Origin: Victivallales bacterium
GTDB taxonomy: Bacteria > Verrucomicrobiota > Lentisphaeria > Oligosphaerales > Oligosphaeraceae
Assembly: GCA_017617415.1 (NCBI GenBank)
Contig: JAFZWH010000013.1
Location: 1-64,000, forward strand
DNA length: 64,000 nucleotides
Direction: 5' to 3'
In this document: positions 51,240-60,516 of the stretch, in pieces
Layout: each line of letters starts with the position of its first letter
Numbering within the stretch: position 1 is the stretch's first letter
Notes under the pieces: generated by a model
The model's database searches: none
What the model saw: the letters and a program-made list of their open reading frames with translations, nothing else
What the model was told of the DNA's origin: nothing
Made by a program: the position numbers and the translations under genes

Positions 51240-53969
51240 ATGCCCACGAAGAAATCCCCTGTCTCCCCCAAGCGCTTCTACTATTTCAACTCGACCCACT
51301 GGGACCGCGAGTGGTACCAGCCGTTCCAGAAGTACCGCCACTACTTGGTGCAGAATGCGGCGGGAATTCTGGATGCCCTTGAACACACCAAGGGCTTCCA
51401 GAAGTTCGTCTATGACGGACAGACCATCGTGCTGGAAGACATCTGCGAGATTCATCCCGGCTGGCGTCCCCGCCTGGAGAAGCAGATCAAGGCTGGACGG
51501 CTCATCGTCGGACCCTGGTACGTGATGCCGGACGAGTTCTTGTGCACGGGCGAGGGAATTATTCGTAACTTATTGATAGGAAAAGAGTTATCAAAGTCAT
51601 TTGGCGGCTCCGCCTGGCCGGTGATGTATGTATGTGACATCTTTGGTCACATCGCGCAGACGCCGCAGATTGCGACGGGCTTCGGCCACGAGCTGGCGGT
51701 CATCTGGCGCGGCACCACGCAGGAGTTCCCGCCGTATTTCCAGTGGGAATCGTCGGACGGAACGCGGATGCCAACGATGAAACTCTCCAGCACTTGCGGG
51801 TACTGCTCGTTCACGCTGGAAGTGAACAAAGTCTGGGATATCGACGTGCCGGAGGCACAGTTCAAGGAGAACTTCGCGAAGCTGATGGAGAACATCGGCC
51901 CCTACTTCGGCGAGGGTGTGGCGCTGCTGGACGGCTGTGACCACCAGCAGGTGCATCATCAGACTCCGCAGTATCTGAAGTGGATTCAGGAGATGTATCC
52001 GGAGGCGGAGGTCATCCACAGCGACTTCCGCGACATCGTCCCCAACGAGTTCGGCGGGAAGACGAAGCGTCCGGTGATCGCGGGCGAGCTGATCCACACC
52101 TGCCAGAAGGAACCCAACAACACGTGGATGATTCCGCACACGCTCTCCAGCCGCTATGACCTCAAGCAGTGGGAGGACCGCTGCGCCGACCGCCTGGAGC
52201 TTACGGCGGACATCGCGCAGGCCGCCGAGGTCGCCCGGGGCAACGCCGAGAATTTCCCGTTCCTCAAATACGCCTGGAAGCAGCTCGTCAAGAACCATCC
52301 GCACGACTCCATCTGCGGATGTTCCATCGACGCCGTGCACCGCCAGATGCTCGCACGCTTCGAGGAGATTGACCAGGTGGCGGACGAACTCCTGCTCGAC
52401 CCGCGCAACGCGGACTTCGAGCGGCTGACCGGCACCGACATCCGCCTCTTCGAGTATCCCGCCGACGAAAATGGCGACTACCTGGTGCGCCTCTACAACC
52501 CGCTGCCCTTCGCCCGCGACGAGGTGGTGAATCTCACGCTTTCCTTCCCCGCCGGGAAGTATCCCGCCACCTGGAGCGAACCCTTCGGCTACGAGTTCCT
52601 CAACGCCTTCCGCATCTACGACGAGAATGACAAGGAACTGCCCTACCAGTTTACCGCGCCGCCCCGCCGTCATCAAAGCCAACGCATCTACCGCGTGCAT
52701 TTCACCTTCTGCGACGACTATCCCGTCGCCCTCCGTGTGAAACTGCGCGCTTGCGGCTGGACTACGCTGAAGCTCCGCAAATCCGCCACGCCCGTGCGCT
52801 ACCAAGTCAGCCAGCTGACTTCTCGCGGCAGTGCGTCGAATGGCCGCCTGGAACTCACCGTCAATGGCGACGGCACCATCTCCATCTTTGATTTCAAGAC
52901 CAACAAGGCATATCTGGGACTCAACCAGTTCGTCTTTGACCGCGACATCGGCGACGGCTGGAACTACGTGAAGCCACAGGGTACTGCCATGCAGGTGGCG
53001 GGTGGCGTGGTCGAGCGAATCTCCATGGTGACGGACGGACCGGCGGAGACGGCCTTCGAGGTGGTCACGCGCTTCACGCTTCCACGCGAGATGCTCTTCG
53101 CGGGCAATATCCTGGAGCATTACGATGGCCTGCGCGAAAGCCCCGACCAGGCGGATTTGGTGGTCAAGGCGACCTACACCTTGGCGGCGAATGCGCCGGA
53201 GGTCAAGGTGGCACTCGATTTCACCAATACCATCAAGGACTATCGTCTGCGCATGGTGATGCCCACGAATATCTCCGGCGACTACTACGCCTACCAGAAT
53301 TTCGCGGTGCTGAAGCGCAAGCCTGGCCGCGAGAAGGACCGTGCCACCGAGGACTGGCTCGAAAGCGAACCCCTGGAGAAGAACTTCTCGCGGATCGCCT
53401 GGAAGCGCGACGACGAGGGCGGGCTGGCATTCATCGCCAAGGAGGGCCTCCACGAACTCTCCGCCGACACCGATGCCGAGGGTGCGCTGGTGGTGACGCT
53501 CCTGCGTGCCTTCCGACGCACCGTCCACACCAATGGCGAAATTGACGGACAGCTCCTCAAGCCGCTGCACTACGAATACGCCTTCCGTGCCATCGCCCCC
53601 AAGGACACCACGGCCGACCTGATGCGTGCCGCGCAGGTTCTCCGCGCGGGCGTGCCCATCCAGTATATGATTCCGCAGTTCATGGCCAAGAAGGAACTGC
53701 CGCAGGACGAGAGTTTCCTGACCATCGAGGGCGACCTCGCGCTCTCCGCGTTGAAGCCCGCCGAAGACGGACAGGGCAGGGCGGTCATCCTGCGCGTCGA
53801 GGCACTCTCCGACAAGCCCGTGAAGGGAACCATCCGTTTCGCCAAGCCCGCGAAGGTCACGCCCGTCCGGCTGGACGAGACGCCCATCGGCAAGACCTCC
53901 AAGCCAGTTACCTCTTTCCAGGTCACCGGTGCTCCCTGGCACCTCCAGACCTACCGCCTGGAGTTTTAG
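51240..53969 (+). CDS. GH38 alpha-mannosidase
   Basis: A 909-residue cytoplasmic glycosidase hydrolysing alpha-mannosides. Zinc ligands H20 and D22 lie in STHWDREWYQ; the nucleophile D133 is in YVCDIFGHIAQTPQI; the later zinc histidine lies in KNHPHDSICGCS. A middle helical bundle and a large C-terminal beta-sandwich region follow, as usual. No signal peptide, so it acts on imported sugars. Its leader carries a TATATT box at 51185. A heptamer array starts 7 bp after the stop. Confidence 0.93.
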   Translation: MPTKKSPVSPKRFYYFNSTHWDREWYQPFQKYRHYLVQNAAGILDALEHTKGFQKFVYDGQTIVLEDICEIHPGWRPRLEKQIKAGRLIVGPWYVMPDEFLCTGEGIIRNLLIGKELSKSFGGSAWPVMYVCDIFGHIAQTPQIATGFGHELAVIWRGTTQEFPPYFQWESSDGTRMPTMKLSSTCGYCSFTLEVNKVWDIDVPEAQFKENFAKLMENIGPYFGEGVALLDGCDHQQVHHQTPQYLKWIQEMYPEAEVIHSDFRDIVPNEFGGKTKRPVIAGELIHTCQKEPNNTWMIPHTLSSRYDLKQWEDRCADRLELTADIAQAAEVARGNAENFPFLKYAWKQLVKNHPHDSICGCSIDAVHRQMLARFEEIDQVADELLLDPRNADFERLTGTDIRLFEYPADENGDYLVRLYNPLPFARDEVVNLTLSFPAGKYPATWSEPFGYEFLNAFRIYDENDKELPYQFTAPPRRHQSQRIYRVHFTFCDDYPVALRVKLRACGWTTLKLRKSATPVRYQVSQLTSRGSASNGRLELTVNGDGTISIFDFKTNKAYLGLNQFVFDRDIGDGWNYVKPQGTAMQVAGGVVERISMVTDGPAETAFEVVTRFTLPREMLFAGNILEHYDGLRESPDQADLVVKATYTLAANAPEVKVALDFTNTIKDYRLRMVMPTNISGDYYAYQNFAVLKRKPGREKDRATEDWLESEPLEKNFSRIAWKRDDEGGLAFIAKEGLHELSADTDAEGALVVTLLRAFRRTVHTNGEIDGQLLKPLHYEYAFRAIAPKDTTADLMRAAQVLRAGVPIQYMIPQFMAKKELPQDESFLTIEGDLALSALKPAEDGQGRAVILRVEALSDKPVKGTIRFAKPAKVTPVRLDETPIGKTSKPVTSFQVTGAPWHLQTYRLEF

Positions 53970-53976
53970 GTTAAAA

Positions 53977-54133
53977 GACGTCCGACGTCCGACGTCCCGG
54001 CCACCCTGACGTCCGACGTCCGTCGTCCGACGTCCGACGCCCCGCCCCGACGTCCGACGTCCGTCGTCCGACGTCCCGGCCACCCTGACGTCCGACGTCT
54101 GTCGTCCGACGTCCGCCGTCCGCCGTCCCGCCC
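53977..54133. repeat. Longest GTCCGAC-family heptamer array
   Basis: About 20 units (gacgtcc, gtccgac, gtccgtc) with recurring breaks (cccggccaccct and cccgcccc). GACGTC palindromes occur repeatedly. It starts 7 bp after the mannosidase stop and runs into a GC hairpin with a T-run. Confidence 0.9.
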
Positions 54134-54155
54134 TGCGGTTTCGGCGGCGTTTTTC
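54121..54155 (+). terminator. Probable terminator at the end of the array
   Basis: CGCCG and CGGCGGCG can pair across ccgccctgcggttt, followed by TTTTTCTT. It would end the mannosidase transcript after the array. Confidence 0.5.
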
Positions 54156-54370
54156 TTGTCATCGGCGACAGAACGCCGTGAATGCCCCGGAGAGTTTTGC
54201 AATTGCCTCAGATAGCAGGCATATCGTGCCAGCATATAATCCTGGATGGCATGCTGTGAACCGCCTCCCAGACAGACCATTTTCCTGACACTAGGAAAAT
54301 GTTTATCAACTTGGGCACCAACGCTTTGGTTTCCTTCATGGGGCTAAGGGGCGAGATATTTCGTCCGCTA
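54156..54370. other. Non-coding stretch
   Basis: No gene or clear signal seen between the terminator-like hairpin and the stop of the ATPase gene. Confidence 0.5.
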
Positions 54371-55657
54371 TTATGGGCACAATGCAGAAATGGGAATGAC
54401 ATGGACACCATCCTTACGGGTGTAAGCCATTTTGCCTCCAGTGACCACCATCAGCAGGTCTGGCAATCGGAGCGGGCATTGCTTTTCATTCTGATTGTAT
54501 TTCTGAATCTGTCTGGTGATTCCCACCAGATGCTTTGCTCCTTCCTCAATTTCTGAAGAACCAAGTTTGACTTCAATCAAGGCATAGCGACCATCCCGCA
54601 GATGCAACACGGCATCTGCCTCCAGACCATATCGGTCACGGTAATAGGAAAGTTTTCCTCCCAGCGGCGAGGAATATGCCCTCAAGTCACGTAGCACAAG
54701 GCTCTCAAAGAGAAAGCCGAAGGTTTTGAAATCCTGCAAAAAGAACTCTGGCTTGACGCCAAATGCCGCAACTGCGATGGACGGATCGCAGAGGCCGCGC
54801 TTTTTGGAGGCTCGGATGTCCGTGGCACTGCGGATGGCCGGACACCAGGCATCGATGTCTTCAACCACAAACAACTTGCGCAATGCATCAAGATATGAGT
54901 CCACCGTTGCCAAGGAGGTGTCCCGAACCGAAAGAATGTCTTTGCGAATACTGGCAGTGGTTGCCAGGGTCGAAATGTTGCGGGCATACGATTTTAACAG
55001 CGTAAGTGCCAATGACGGGTCACGGGTGACACCATCCACCTTCGAGATGTCCACTTCAACGACCTGCGTCAAGTAGTCTTGGGCAATGAACAATTGGGCG
55101 TCGTCTCCATTGGCGGAAAGCGATGACGGCCAGCCACCGCGGCAGGTCGCAAATATCAGTTCCTCAATGGACAATTGACCACTCGCGCCGCTGACCGAGG
55201 TCCCTGGCGAGGCAAACAGTTCGCGCAAAGAAACCTGTCCTGATGACTCTTGAGATTCAAATAACGACATGGTGGACATCGCCAGGCGGGAGATTCGCCC
55301 AGTCCCAGTATGTTTGGTCTTCTGGTCATCGACCACCACCGAACCAGTCAGGATAAATTGTCCTTTCGCACCACTGCGGTCCACCGCCACACGCACTGCA
55401 TCCCACAGTACCGGAGCCAGTTGCCATTCGTCAATCAGTCGTGGCGTAGTTCCACGCAACAACAACGATGGTTGAGTTGCGGCCATCTTCAGATAGCCTT
55501 CCTGTAAATCGGGGTCTTGAAGTTCCAAGACGCTCTTCGCCTGTTGCTTGGCCGTAGTGGTCTTCCCGCACCATTTGGGGCCAACGATAATCGTTGCACC
55601 AATGGAACGAAGTCGAAGTGCCAATTCTTGATCCGCAATGCGTGGCATGTATTTCAT
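54371..55657 (-). CDS. AAA ATPase with DUF4143 domain
   Basis: A 428-residue protein. The N-terminal ATPase domain has Walker A GPKWCGKTT (26-34) and LIDEWQ as Walker B-like. The C-terminal DUF4143 domain has a nuclease-like motif, LEADAVLHLRDGRYALIEVK (D, then E-V-K). Members are common in host-associated and anaerobic bacteria; the function is unproven, with suggestions of defence or nutrient roles. A Shine-Dalgarno (AGGAGG) is 6 bp upstream. The 23-bp repeats lie just beyond its promoter region. Confidence 0.88.
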   Translation of the reverse strand: MKYMPRIADQELALRLRSIGATIIVGPKWCGKTTTAKQQAKSVLELQDPDLQEGYLKMAATQPSLLLRGTTPRLIDEWQLAPVLWDAVRVAVDRSGAKGQFILTGSVVVDDQKTKHTGTGRISRLAMSTMSLFESQESSGQVSLRELFASPGTSVSGASGQLSIEELIFATCRGGWPSSLSANGDDAQLFIAQDYLTQVVEVDISKVDGVTRDPSLALTLLKSYARNISTLATTASIRKDILSVRDTSLATVDSYLDALRKLFVVEDIDAWCPAIRSATDIRASKKRGLCDPSIAVAAFGVKPEFFLQDFKTFGFLFESLVLRDLRAYSSPLGGKLSYYRDRYGLEADAVLHLRDGRYALIEVKLGSSEIEEGAKHLVGITRQIQKYNQNEKQCPLRLPDLLMVVTGGKMAYTRKDGVHVIPISALCP

Positions 55658-55681
55658 TTTTACCTCCTGTCCAAAATATAA

Positions 55682-55687
55682 TATAAT
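55682..55687 (+). promoter_or_regulatory. TATAAT box before the 23-bp repeats
   Basis: A perfect -10-like hexamer, 6 bp before the first ATG of the repeats on the plus strand, inside an A/T-rich stretch. No good -35 is seen. A minus-strand promoter for the ATPase gene may share this stretch. Confidence 0.35.
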
Positions 55688-55693
55688 ACTGTC

Positions 55694-55813
55694 ATGAAGA
55701 TTTGGTGGATTTCGTTATGAAGATTTGGTGGATTTCGTTATGAAGATTTGGTGGATTTCGTTATGAAGATTTGGTGGATTTCGTTATGAAGATCTGGTGG
55801 ATTTTGTTATGAA
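55694..55813 (+). repeat. Five tandem 23-bp repeats with overlapping micro-frames
   Basis: Unit atgaagatttggtggatttc plus gtt at 55694, 55717, 55740, 55763 and 55786, with a partial copy from 55809. Each unit starts with ATG and reads MKIWWISL (last full copy MKIWWILL), and its TGA stop overlaps the next ATG as ATGA. The last two copies carry agatct instead of agattt. The partial copy runs into a heptamer array. Confidence 0.85.
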
Positions 55814-55890
55814 GATCTGGGACCAGAGCCCCGACGCCCCGCCCTGACGTCCGACGTCCGCCGTCCGACGTCCGCCGTCCGACGTCCCAC
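55814..55890. repeat. Hybrid heptamer array
   Basis: Starts with GACCTGG-family units (gatctgg, gaccaga) and then changes, without loss of register, to GTCCGAC-family units (gtccgac, gtccgcc, repeated). It begins inside the partial 23-bp repeat. Confidence 0.85.
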
Positions 55891-56040
55891 CCTTGAAACC
55901 AGGAGCTTGGCTGAACCAGAAAACAAGGAGCTGACAGGAGGGGAGTCAGAGTTTACTGTGATTTGGAGAGTGAGTTTCCCTCTTTCTTCTCGTAAAAGTC
56001 CACATTTTGGCATAAAAATCCACATTTTTCAGCGCATCAC

Positions 56041-56082
56041 TTGAAAAATCGTCAAAAGCTGTGTATAATTATATGCACAGCT
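56041..56082 (+). promoter_or_regulatory. Promoter and operator of the GntR/LacI-type regulator
   Basis: TTGAAA (56041-56046), 17 bp, TATAAT (56064-56069). A near-perfect palindrome, AGCTGTG and CACAGCT arms around the A/T core (56057-56082), covers the -10 box. This fits a repressor dimer site, probably for autoregulation. Confidence 0.7.
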
Positions 56083-56142
56083 AAGAAACCACGCGGCGGT
56101 GTTCCGCCGAAACGAGGACAACGCAGTAGTTAAGATTTGCCC

Positions 56143-57210
56143 ATGGCCAAGATTCTGAAATATGATTCCATTCGGATGAAGATTCTGCACTATATCGCGG
56201 AGAACAATCTTCGTCCGGGAGACCGTCTGCCCTCCGTGCGCCAGCTCATCCATCAGGTGGACGGCAGCATGATATCGCTGCGGCGTGCCATGAAGGAGCT
56301 GGAGTTTGACGGCATCGTCGAGTTGCGCTCCGGCGGACAGAACCCCGGGAGCTACCTGAAGCGCAGCATCTACAGCGACAAATGGGATTTCTATATCCTG
56401 TACATCAACATCTGCCGGGGGAACGAGAAGTCGGGTGAGCCGCTTGAGCAGCAGCTGGGCATCGTCACCTCCTACTTCAACAGCCGCGGGCTGGGGGTCA
56501 AGTTCTTCAGCGTTTCATCCATCGAGGATGACATCATCCTGAAGGCCCACAACGCCTCCGCGATACTTCTGGACGGTTGGTTTGACGACAAAATCGTCGC
56601 CCAGCTGGAGACGCTCCGTCTGCCCATGATACTCATTGGCAACCGGAAAGCAAGCCACAAGAAAGAGACCGCGACGGTCATGCGCGACAATGTTCAGGCG
56701 GCCAGCTTGGCCTTCCGCCAATGCGTGGCCGACGGCAGGCGGAAGATCGCGCTGCTTCGAGGCGAGGACGACTATTATTCCTATAATGAATACGAGGAGG
56801 GGTACCGTCAGGCCGCGAAAGAGCATGGCATGGCTCCGATTATCGGATGCAGCCCCAGGGAAAAGGGCCTCAGGGGATTCCTGGAGGAATTCATGCCGGG
56901 CAACACCGACATCGACGGGTGGCTCCTGTCCCACACCATGTTTGACCGCGTCATCTCGTGGTACTGGCGCAATCATGTCACGGCGCAGCCGGAATTCATT
57001 TTCCTGGACCATACGCCGGTTTTCTGTGATGTCATCGACAGCCCGTATATGCGGTGGATCACCTTCGACTCCATCGGACTGACCGCCGCCGGCCAACTGA
57101 TGGACGGGCTGCTGAACAACCGTCCGCCCCAATCCAGGCTGTTGGCCCCACGACTGGTGCGGGACGAAGATTTTTGGACTCTGCCGCCAATTCAAGGGGC
57201 AGGAGAATGA
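56143..57210 (+). CDS. GntR-HTH regulator with a LacI-type sugar-binding domain
   Basis: A 355-residue regulator of the AraR type. Residues 1-75 are a GntR winged helix (ILHYIAENNLRPGDRLPSVR, then RRAMKELEFDGIVELRSGG). Residues about 85-345 resemble the periplasmic-binding-protein fold of LacI (WDFYILYINICRG, ALLRGEDDYYSY, YEEGYRQAAKEHG). It should bind a sugar and repress the operon until induced. The TTG 6 bp upstream is an alternative start. A promoter with a palindromic operator lies about 60 bp upstream. The phosphatase gene starts 4 bp after the stop. Confidence 0.85.
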   Translation: MAKILKYDSIRMKILHYIAENNLRPGDRLPSVRQLIHQVDGSMISLRRAMKELEFDGIVELRSGGQNPGSYLKRSIYSDKWDFYILYINICRGNEKSGEPLEQQLGIVTSYFNSRGLGVKFFSVSSIEDDIILKAHNASAILLDGWFDDKIVAQLETLRLPMILIGNRKASHKKETATVMRDNVQAASLAFRQCVADGRRKIALLRGEDDYYSYNEYEEGYRQAAKEHGMAPIIGCSPREKGLRGFLEEFMPGNTDIDGWLLSHTMFDRVISWYWRNHVTAQPEFIFLDHTPVFCDVIDSPYMRWITFDSIGLTAAGQLMDGLLNNRPPQSRLLAPRLVRDEDFWTLPPIQGAGE

Positions 57211-57214
57211 AGCC

Positions 57215-58744
57215 ATGGCCGAAAGGAACTCAAAACCAAGTGACTGTTCGCCATTGACCGAGCTGTCAAAGCTGCCGCAGGTTCGCCTGGAGGATCCAAG
57301 GCAGGTGGTGATCATGTGGCAGACCGCACGCTCCTGGCCACTGGGGGGCATCCGCCTCGTCAGAAAAGGTGCGCCGGACGACGATGTCCGCGAAATCTGG
57401 ATGGAGCATGACGACGAGTTGCACTACTATCGTGGCTACGACCACTGGGTGACCCTTACGGGATTGGCGGACGGCGCGTCCTACGAGTATCTCCTGCTGG
57501 CGCGGGACGCGGACGGCCAGGTCCGGCAGCTGGTCGAGACGCCGTTCGCCTTCGATTATCCGGACTATCATGTCAAGGTGGAAATCACCGGCGGGCCGTT
57601 TGTCACCAATCCGGGAACGGCTTGCATGAGCGTGGTGTGGCGCACCAGCCTTCCCTCCGGCGCCGCCGTCGATGTGCGGAAGACTGGCACGGACGAGGTC
57701 CGCCGCGTGCTGCGCGGCGATACGGGCATCCTGTCCGTCCATGACCTTCACCATGTCGTGCATCTGACCCGGCTTGAGGAAGGCACGTCGTATGACTACC
57801 GGCCGGTGATTTTCGACTCGCGGACGGGCGCCTTCCTCCCGGCGGGAGAGTGGCGGACCTTCACCACGCTCTCCAAGGCAAAGAAGCGCTTCCGCGCACT
57901 CTATATGGCCGACCTGCATGGCGACCGGCTCAAGCTGGCGCAGATGCTGGAGCGGTTTGACGCCGCCTCCTGTGATTTCGTCCTCTACGGCGGTGACATG
58001 GTGTGGAGTGCGATGCACGCGCCAGAGGCCGAGAACCTGTGGGATGAGTTCATCCACACCTCCGTCGAGCATTTCGCGACCACGGTGCCGATGGTCATGG
58101 TCCGCGGGAACCACGAGGGCGGCGGACTCTATGCGGATTCCTACGCCAAAGTCTTCCATTCGCCGGAGGGCAACACGTACCATGCGTTCCGCTGCGGTGA
58201 TTTCCTCTTCGTGTGCCTGGACTCCGGCGACATCTGTCCCGCCGAACGGGATTGCTTCCCCGAGTTCTTCGCGCGGCAGCGGGAATGGCTGAAGCGCGTC
58301 TTGGACTCGGAGGAGGCGCGGACCGCGCGGTTCCGGATCGCGGTTGTCCACGCCCCCACGCATGGCATGCCCGATGGCGAAATCAACGAACGGATGCGGC
58401 GGTATTTCCTCGACCTCCTCAATGACCCGTCGCCCGAACGGCGCTTCCAGCTCTGCCTCGGCGGCCATGACCACCGATGCTTCCGATGCAACGCGGGTGA
58501 GGGCTTCAGCCGTCTGGCACAGCCCCTTCCGGGCGAAGTCATGAAATTCGGCGACGTTTTCCTCTACACGGTGATGCTCAACGGCGGACCGCTGCCGCTT
58601 GACGGCAAATGGGAATACACCGTCACGGAAATTATCGGCGCGGAGGATAAAGTGCAAGTCACCATGCTGGATGGCGTGACCGGCGAGCAAATCGACGCCA
58701 TCGCCATCGACGCGGCCGGAAAGGTGACGGAGCTTGCCACATAG
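57215..58744 (+). CDS. Fibronectin-III-like and metallophosphoesterase protein
   Basis: A 509-residue protein with no signal peptide. The N-terminal 215 residues hold one or two fibronectin III/purple acid phosphatase-type beta domains. The C-terminal part is a calcineurin-like phosphoesterase with ADLHGD, YGGDMVWS, VRGNHEGGG, VVHAPTHG and GGHDHRCF, giving all metal ligands. The layout is that of purple acid phosphatase-like enzymes; the substrate is unknown. CAGGAG lies 9 bp before the ATG. It forms an operon with the regulator. Confidence 0.85.
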   Translation: MAERNSKPSDCSPLTELSKLPQVRLEDPRQVVIMWQTARSWPLGGIRLVRKGAPDDDVREIWMEHDDELHYYRGYDHWVTLTGLADGASYEYLLLARDADGQVRQLVETPFAFDYPDYHVKVEITGGPFVTNPGTACMSVVWRTSLPSGAAVDVRKTGTDEVRRVLRGDTGILSVHDLHHVVHLTRLEEGTSYDYRPVIFDSRTGAFLPAGEWRTFTTLSKAKKRFRALYMADLHGDRLKLAQMLERFDAASCDFVLYGGDMVWSAMHAPEAENLWDEFIHTSVEHFATTVPMVMVRGNHEGGGLYADSYAKVFHSPEGNTYHAFRCGDFLFVCLDSGDICPAERDCFPEFFARQREWLKRVLDSEEARTARFRIAVVHAPTHGMPDGEINERMRRYFLDLLNDPSPERRFQLCLGGHDHRCFRCNAGEGFSRLAQPLPGEVMKFGDVFLYTVMLNGGPLPLDGKWEYTVTEIIGAEDKVQVTMLDGVTGEQIDAIAIDAAGKVTELAT

Positions 58745-58754
58745 TCTGGAGTCT

Positions 58755-58775
58755 TCTAAATTTCAAATCTCAAAT
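58755..58775. repeat. Short heptamer array, CAAATCT family
   Basis: Units tctaaat, ttcaaat, ctcaaat in register, just after the phosphatase stop. Short, so counted only because of the consistent pattern elsewhere. Confidence 0.5.
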
Positions 58776-58900
58776 CAGAGAACAAGGAGCTGCGAAACTG
58801 TTGAAAAGAACACTGAAAGGAGACTTTTGTTGAATTTGATTTGTTACATCAAAACATGCTGATTGTGTCAAAATCACCTGCAAAACCAAGGAAGAAAACC

Positions 58901-59608
58901 ATGAAGAAATCGTTCACTTTGATTGAATTACTTGTTGTCATCGCAATCATCGCGATTCTCGCCGGAATGTTGCTGCCCGCCCTAAGCAAGGCGCGCGCCG
59001 CCGCCCAGAACACCAAGTGCATCAGCAACCTCAAGCAGGTCTGCCTGACCGCCATCATGTATGCCAATGACTACAACGGCGTATATCAGTACGACCTCTG
59101 GATGGATCCGGGGGCCTGGACATACGAGCATACCTTCCCCTCCATTTTCGAGAAGTACAACGATGATGACTTCGATCTCTACGAGGGAGTCAAGCCCACC
59201 CGGTACCCCGTCTATTTCTGCCCGCTCGCCAACGCAACGAGTGAATTCCATTGCTACGGAACTCTTTATGTGAAGGAGTACTCCTTTACCCGCGAAGATC
59301 CTGACACCAGCGCCGACTATTGCAATCTGAACAAGGTGAAGAACGCGCAGGCGCAGCCCATCTTCGGAGACGCCATGAACTCGAGCGGCAACATCGCTCC
59401 GTACTTCTCGACCCAGGGCACGAGCGGCACCGGCCCGTTCAACTATCGGCTCTACACCAGCCATGGCAACAAGCTGACGGCGGGCTTCGCCGACGGCCAT
59501 GCCCTCTCCGCGGAGCCTGGCTCTTTCAAGGACGCCACCTACAAGTACAAGAGCGGCAACTTCATCTACTATACCGCCGAGGCAGGCGCCAAAGAAATCG
59601 CCTGGTAA
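58901..59608 (+). CDS. Prepilin-like secreted protein, copy 1
   Basis: A 235-residue protein. The start ATG ([13 protein letters not shown]) has AGGAAG upstream; an earlier frame is rejected. Class III prepilin leader KKS, then [20 protein letters not shown]; a conserved [20 protein letters not shown] helix; the C-terminus carries [15 protein letters not shown]. It is nearly the same as the next gene. These large prepilin-like proteins are numerous in Lentisphaerota; their role is not settled. Confidence 0.88.
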   Translation: MKKSFTLIELLVVIAIIAILAGMLLPALSKARAAAQNTKCISNLKQVCLTAIMYANDYNGVYQYDLWMDPGAWTYEHTFPSIFEKYNDDDFDLYEGVKPTRYPVYFCPLANATSEFHCYGTLYVKEYSFTREDPDTSADYCNLNKVKNAQAQPIFGDAMNSSGNIAPYFSTQGTSGTGPFNYRLYTSHGNKLTAGFADGHALSAEPGSFKDATYKYKSGNFIYYTAEAGAKEIAW

Positions 59609-59708
59609 TCGACGGTTGACGGCTCCGGCGCCGCTCTTTGCCCAAAAAAGGGCGGCACCGAATTTGCATCCACCATTAAATCAAAAACCGCAAACAAGGA
59701 AGAAAACC

Positions 59709-60416
59709 ATGAAGAAATCGTTCACATTGATTGAATTACTTGTTGTCATCGCGATCATCGCGATTCTCGCCGGCATGCTGCTGCCCGCACTGTCAAAGGC
59801 GCGCGCCGCCGCCCAGAACACCAAGTGCATCAGCAATCTCAAGCAGGTCTGCCTGACCGCCCAGATGTATGCCAATGACTACAACGGCGTCTATCAGTAC
59901 GACCTCTGGCTTGATCCGGGGACCTGGTCTCAGGAGCGTCTTTTCCCAAGCATTTTTGAGAAATACAATGACGACGAATTTGATCTCTCTGCGGGGATCT
60001 CGCCCAAGAGATATCCGATCTATTTCTGCCCGCTCGTCGATGCGACGAGTGAAGCACAGTGCTACGGAACTCTTTATGTGAAAGAGAACTCCTTCACCCG
60101 CGAAGACCCCGACACCAGCGCCGACTATTGCAATCTGAACAAGGTGAAGAACGCACAGGCGCAGCCCCTTTTCGGAGATGCCCTGACCTCCGGGGCCGCT
60201 GTATCGGTGTGGTTCTCGACCCAGGGTGAAAGCGGCACTGGCCCGTTCAACTATCGGCTCTACACCAGCCATGGCAACAAGTTGACGGCGGGCTTTGCCG
60301 ACGGCCATGCCCTCTCCGCGGAGCCTGGCTCCTTCAAGGACGGCACTTACAAGTACAAGAGCAGCAACTTCATCTACTATACTGCGGACGCCACTGCCAA
60401 GGAACTCACCTGGTAA
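59709..60416 (+). CDS. Prepilin-like secreted protein, copy 2
   Basis: Also 235 residues. The first about 57 residues match copy 1 almost perfectly, and the C-terminal part differs at scattered positions (for example [11 protein letters not shown] against [11 protein letters not shown]). The start is the ATG at [10 protein letters not shown]. Intergenic sequence after each copy is also similar (gctccgg and gccgctct), so the duplication included a 3' flank. A recent duplication is likely. Confidence 0.88.
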   Translation: MKKSFTLIELLVVIAIIAILAGMLLPALSKARAAAQNTKCISNLKQVCLTAQMYANDYNGVYQYDLWLDPGTWSQERLFPSIFEKYNDDEFDLSAGISPKRYPIYFCPLVDATSEAQCYGTLYVKENSFTREDPDTSADYCNLNKVKNAQAQPLFGDALTSGAAVSVWFSTQGESGTGPFNYRLYTSHGNKLTAGFADGHALSAEPGSFKDGTYKYKSSNFIYYTADATAKELTW

Positions 60417-60516
60417 TCGACACTTATCAAGCTCCGGTGCCGCTCTCCGCCAGGGGACAGCGCCGGATGCCGTCAGTGTAATTGCATTGAAAAGCAAAAA
60501 CGACAGGGAAAGCGAG

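Noticed and set aside
53966-54280. Reading frames rich in GRRTSDD-type repeats
   Set aside because: They are translations of the 7-bp arrays (seven residues per 21 bp in any frame) without start signals or conservation. Similar frames at 50026-50250 and 55807-56025 were also dropped.
55694-55808. CRISPR array
   Set aside because: The 23-bp units are directly adjacent with no spacers, and no cas gene is present.
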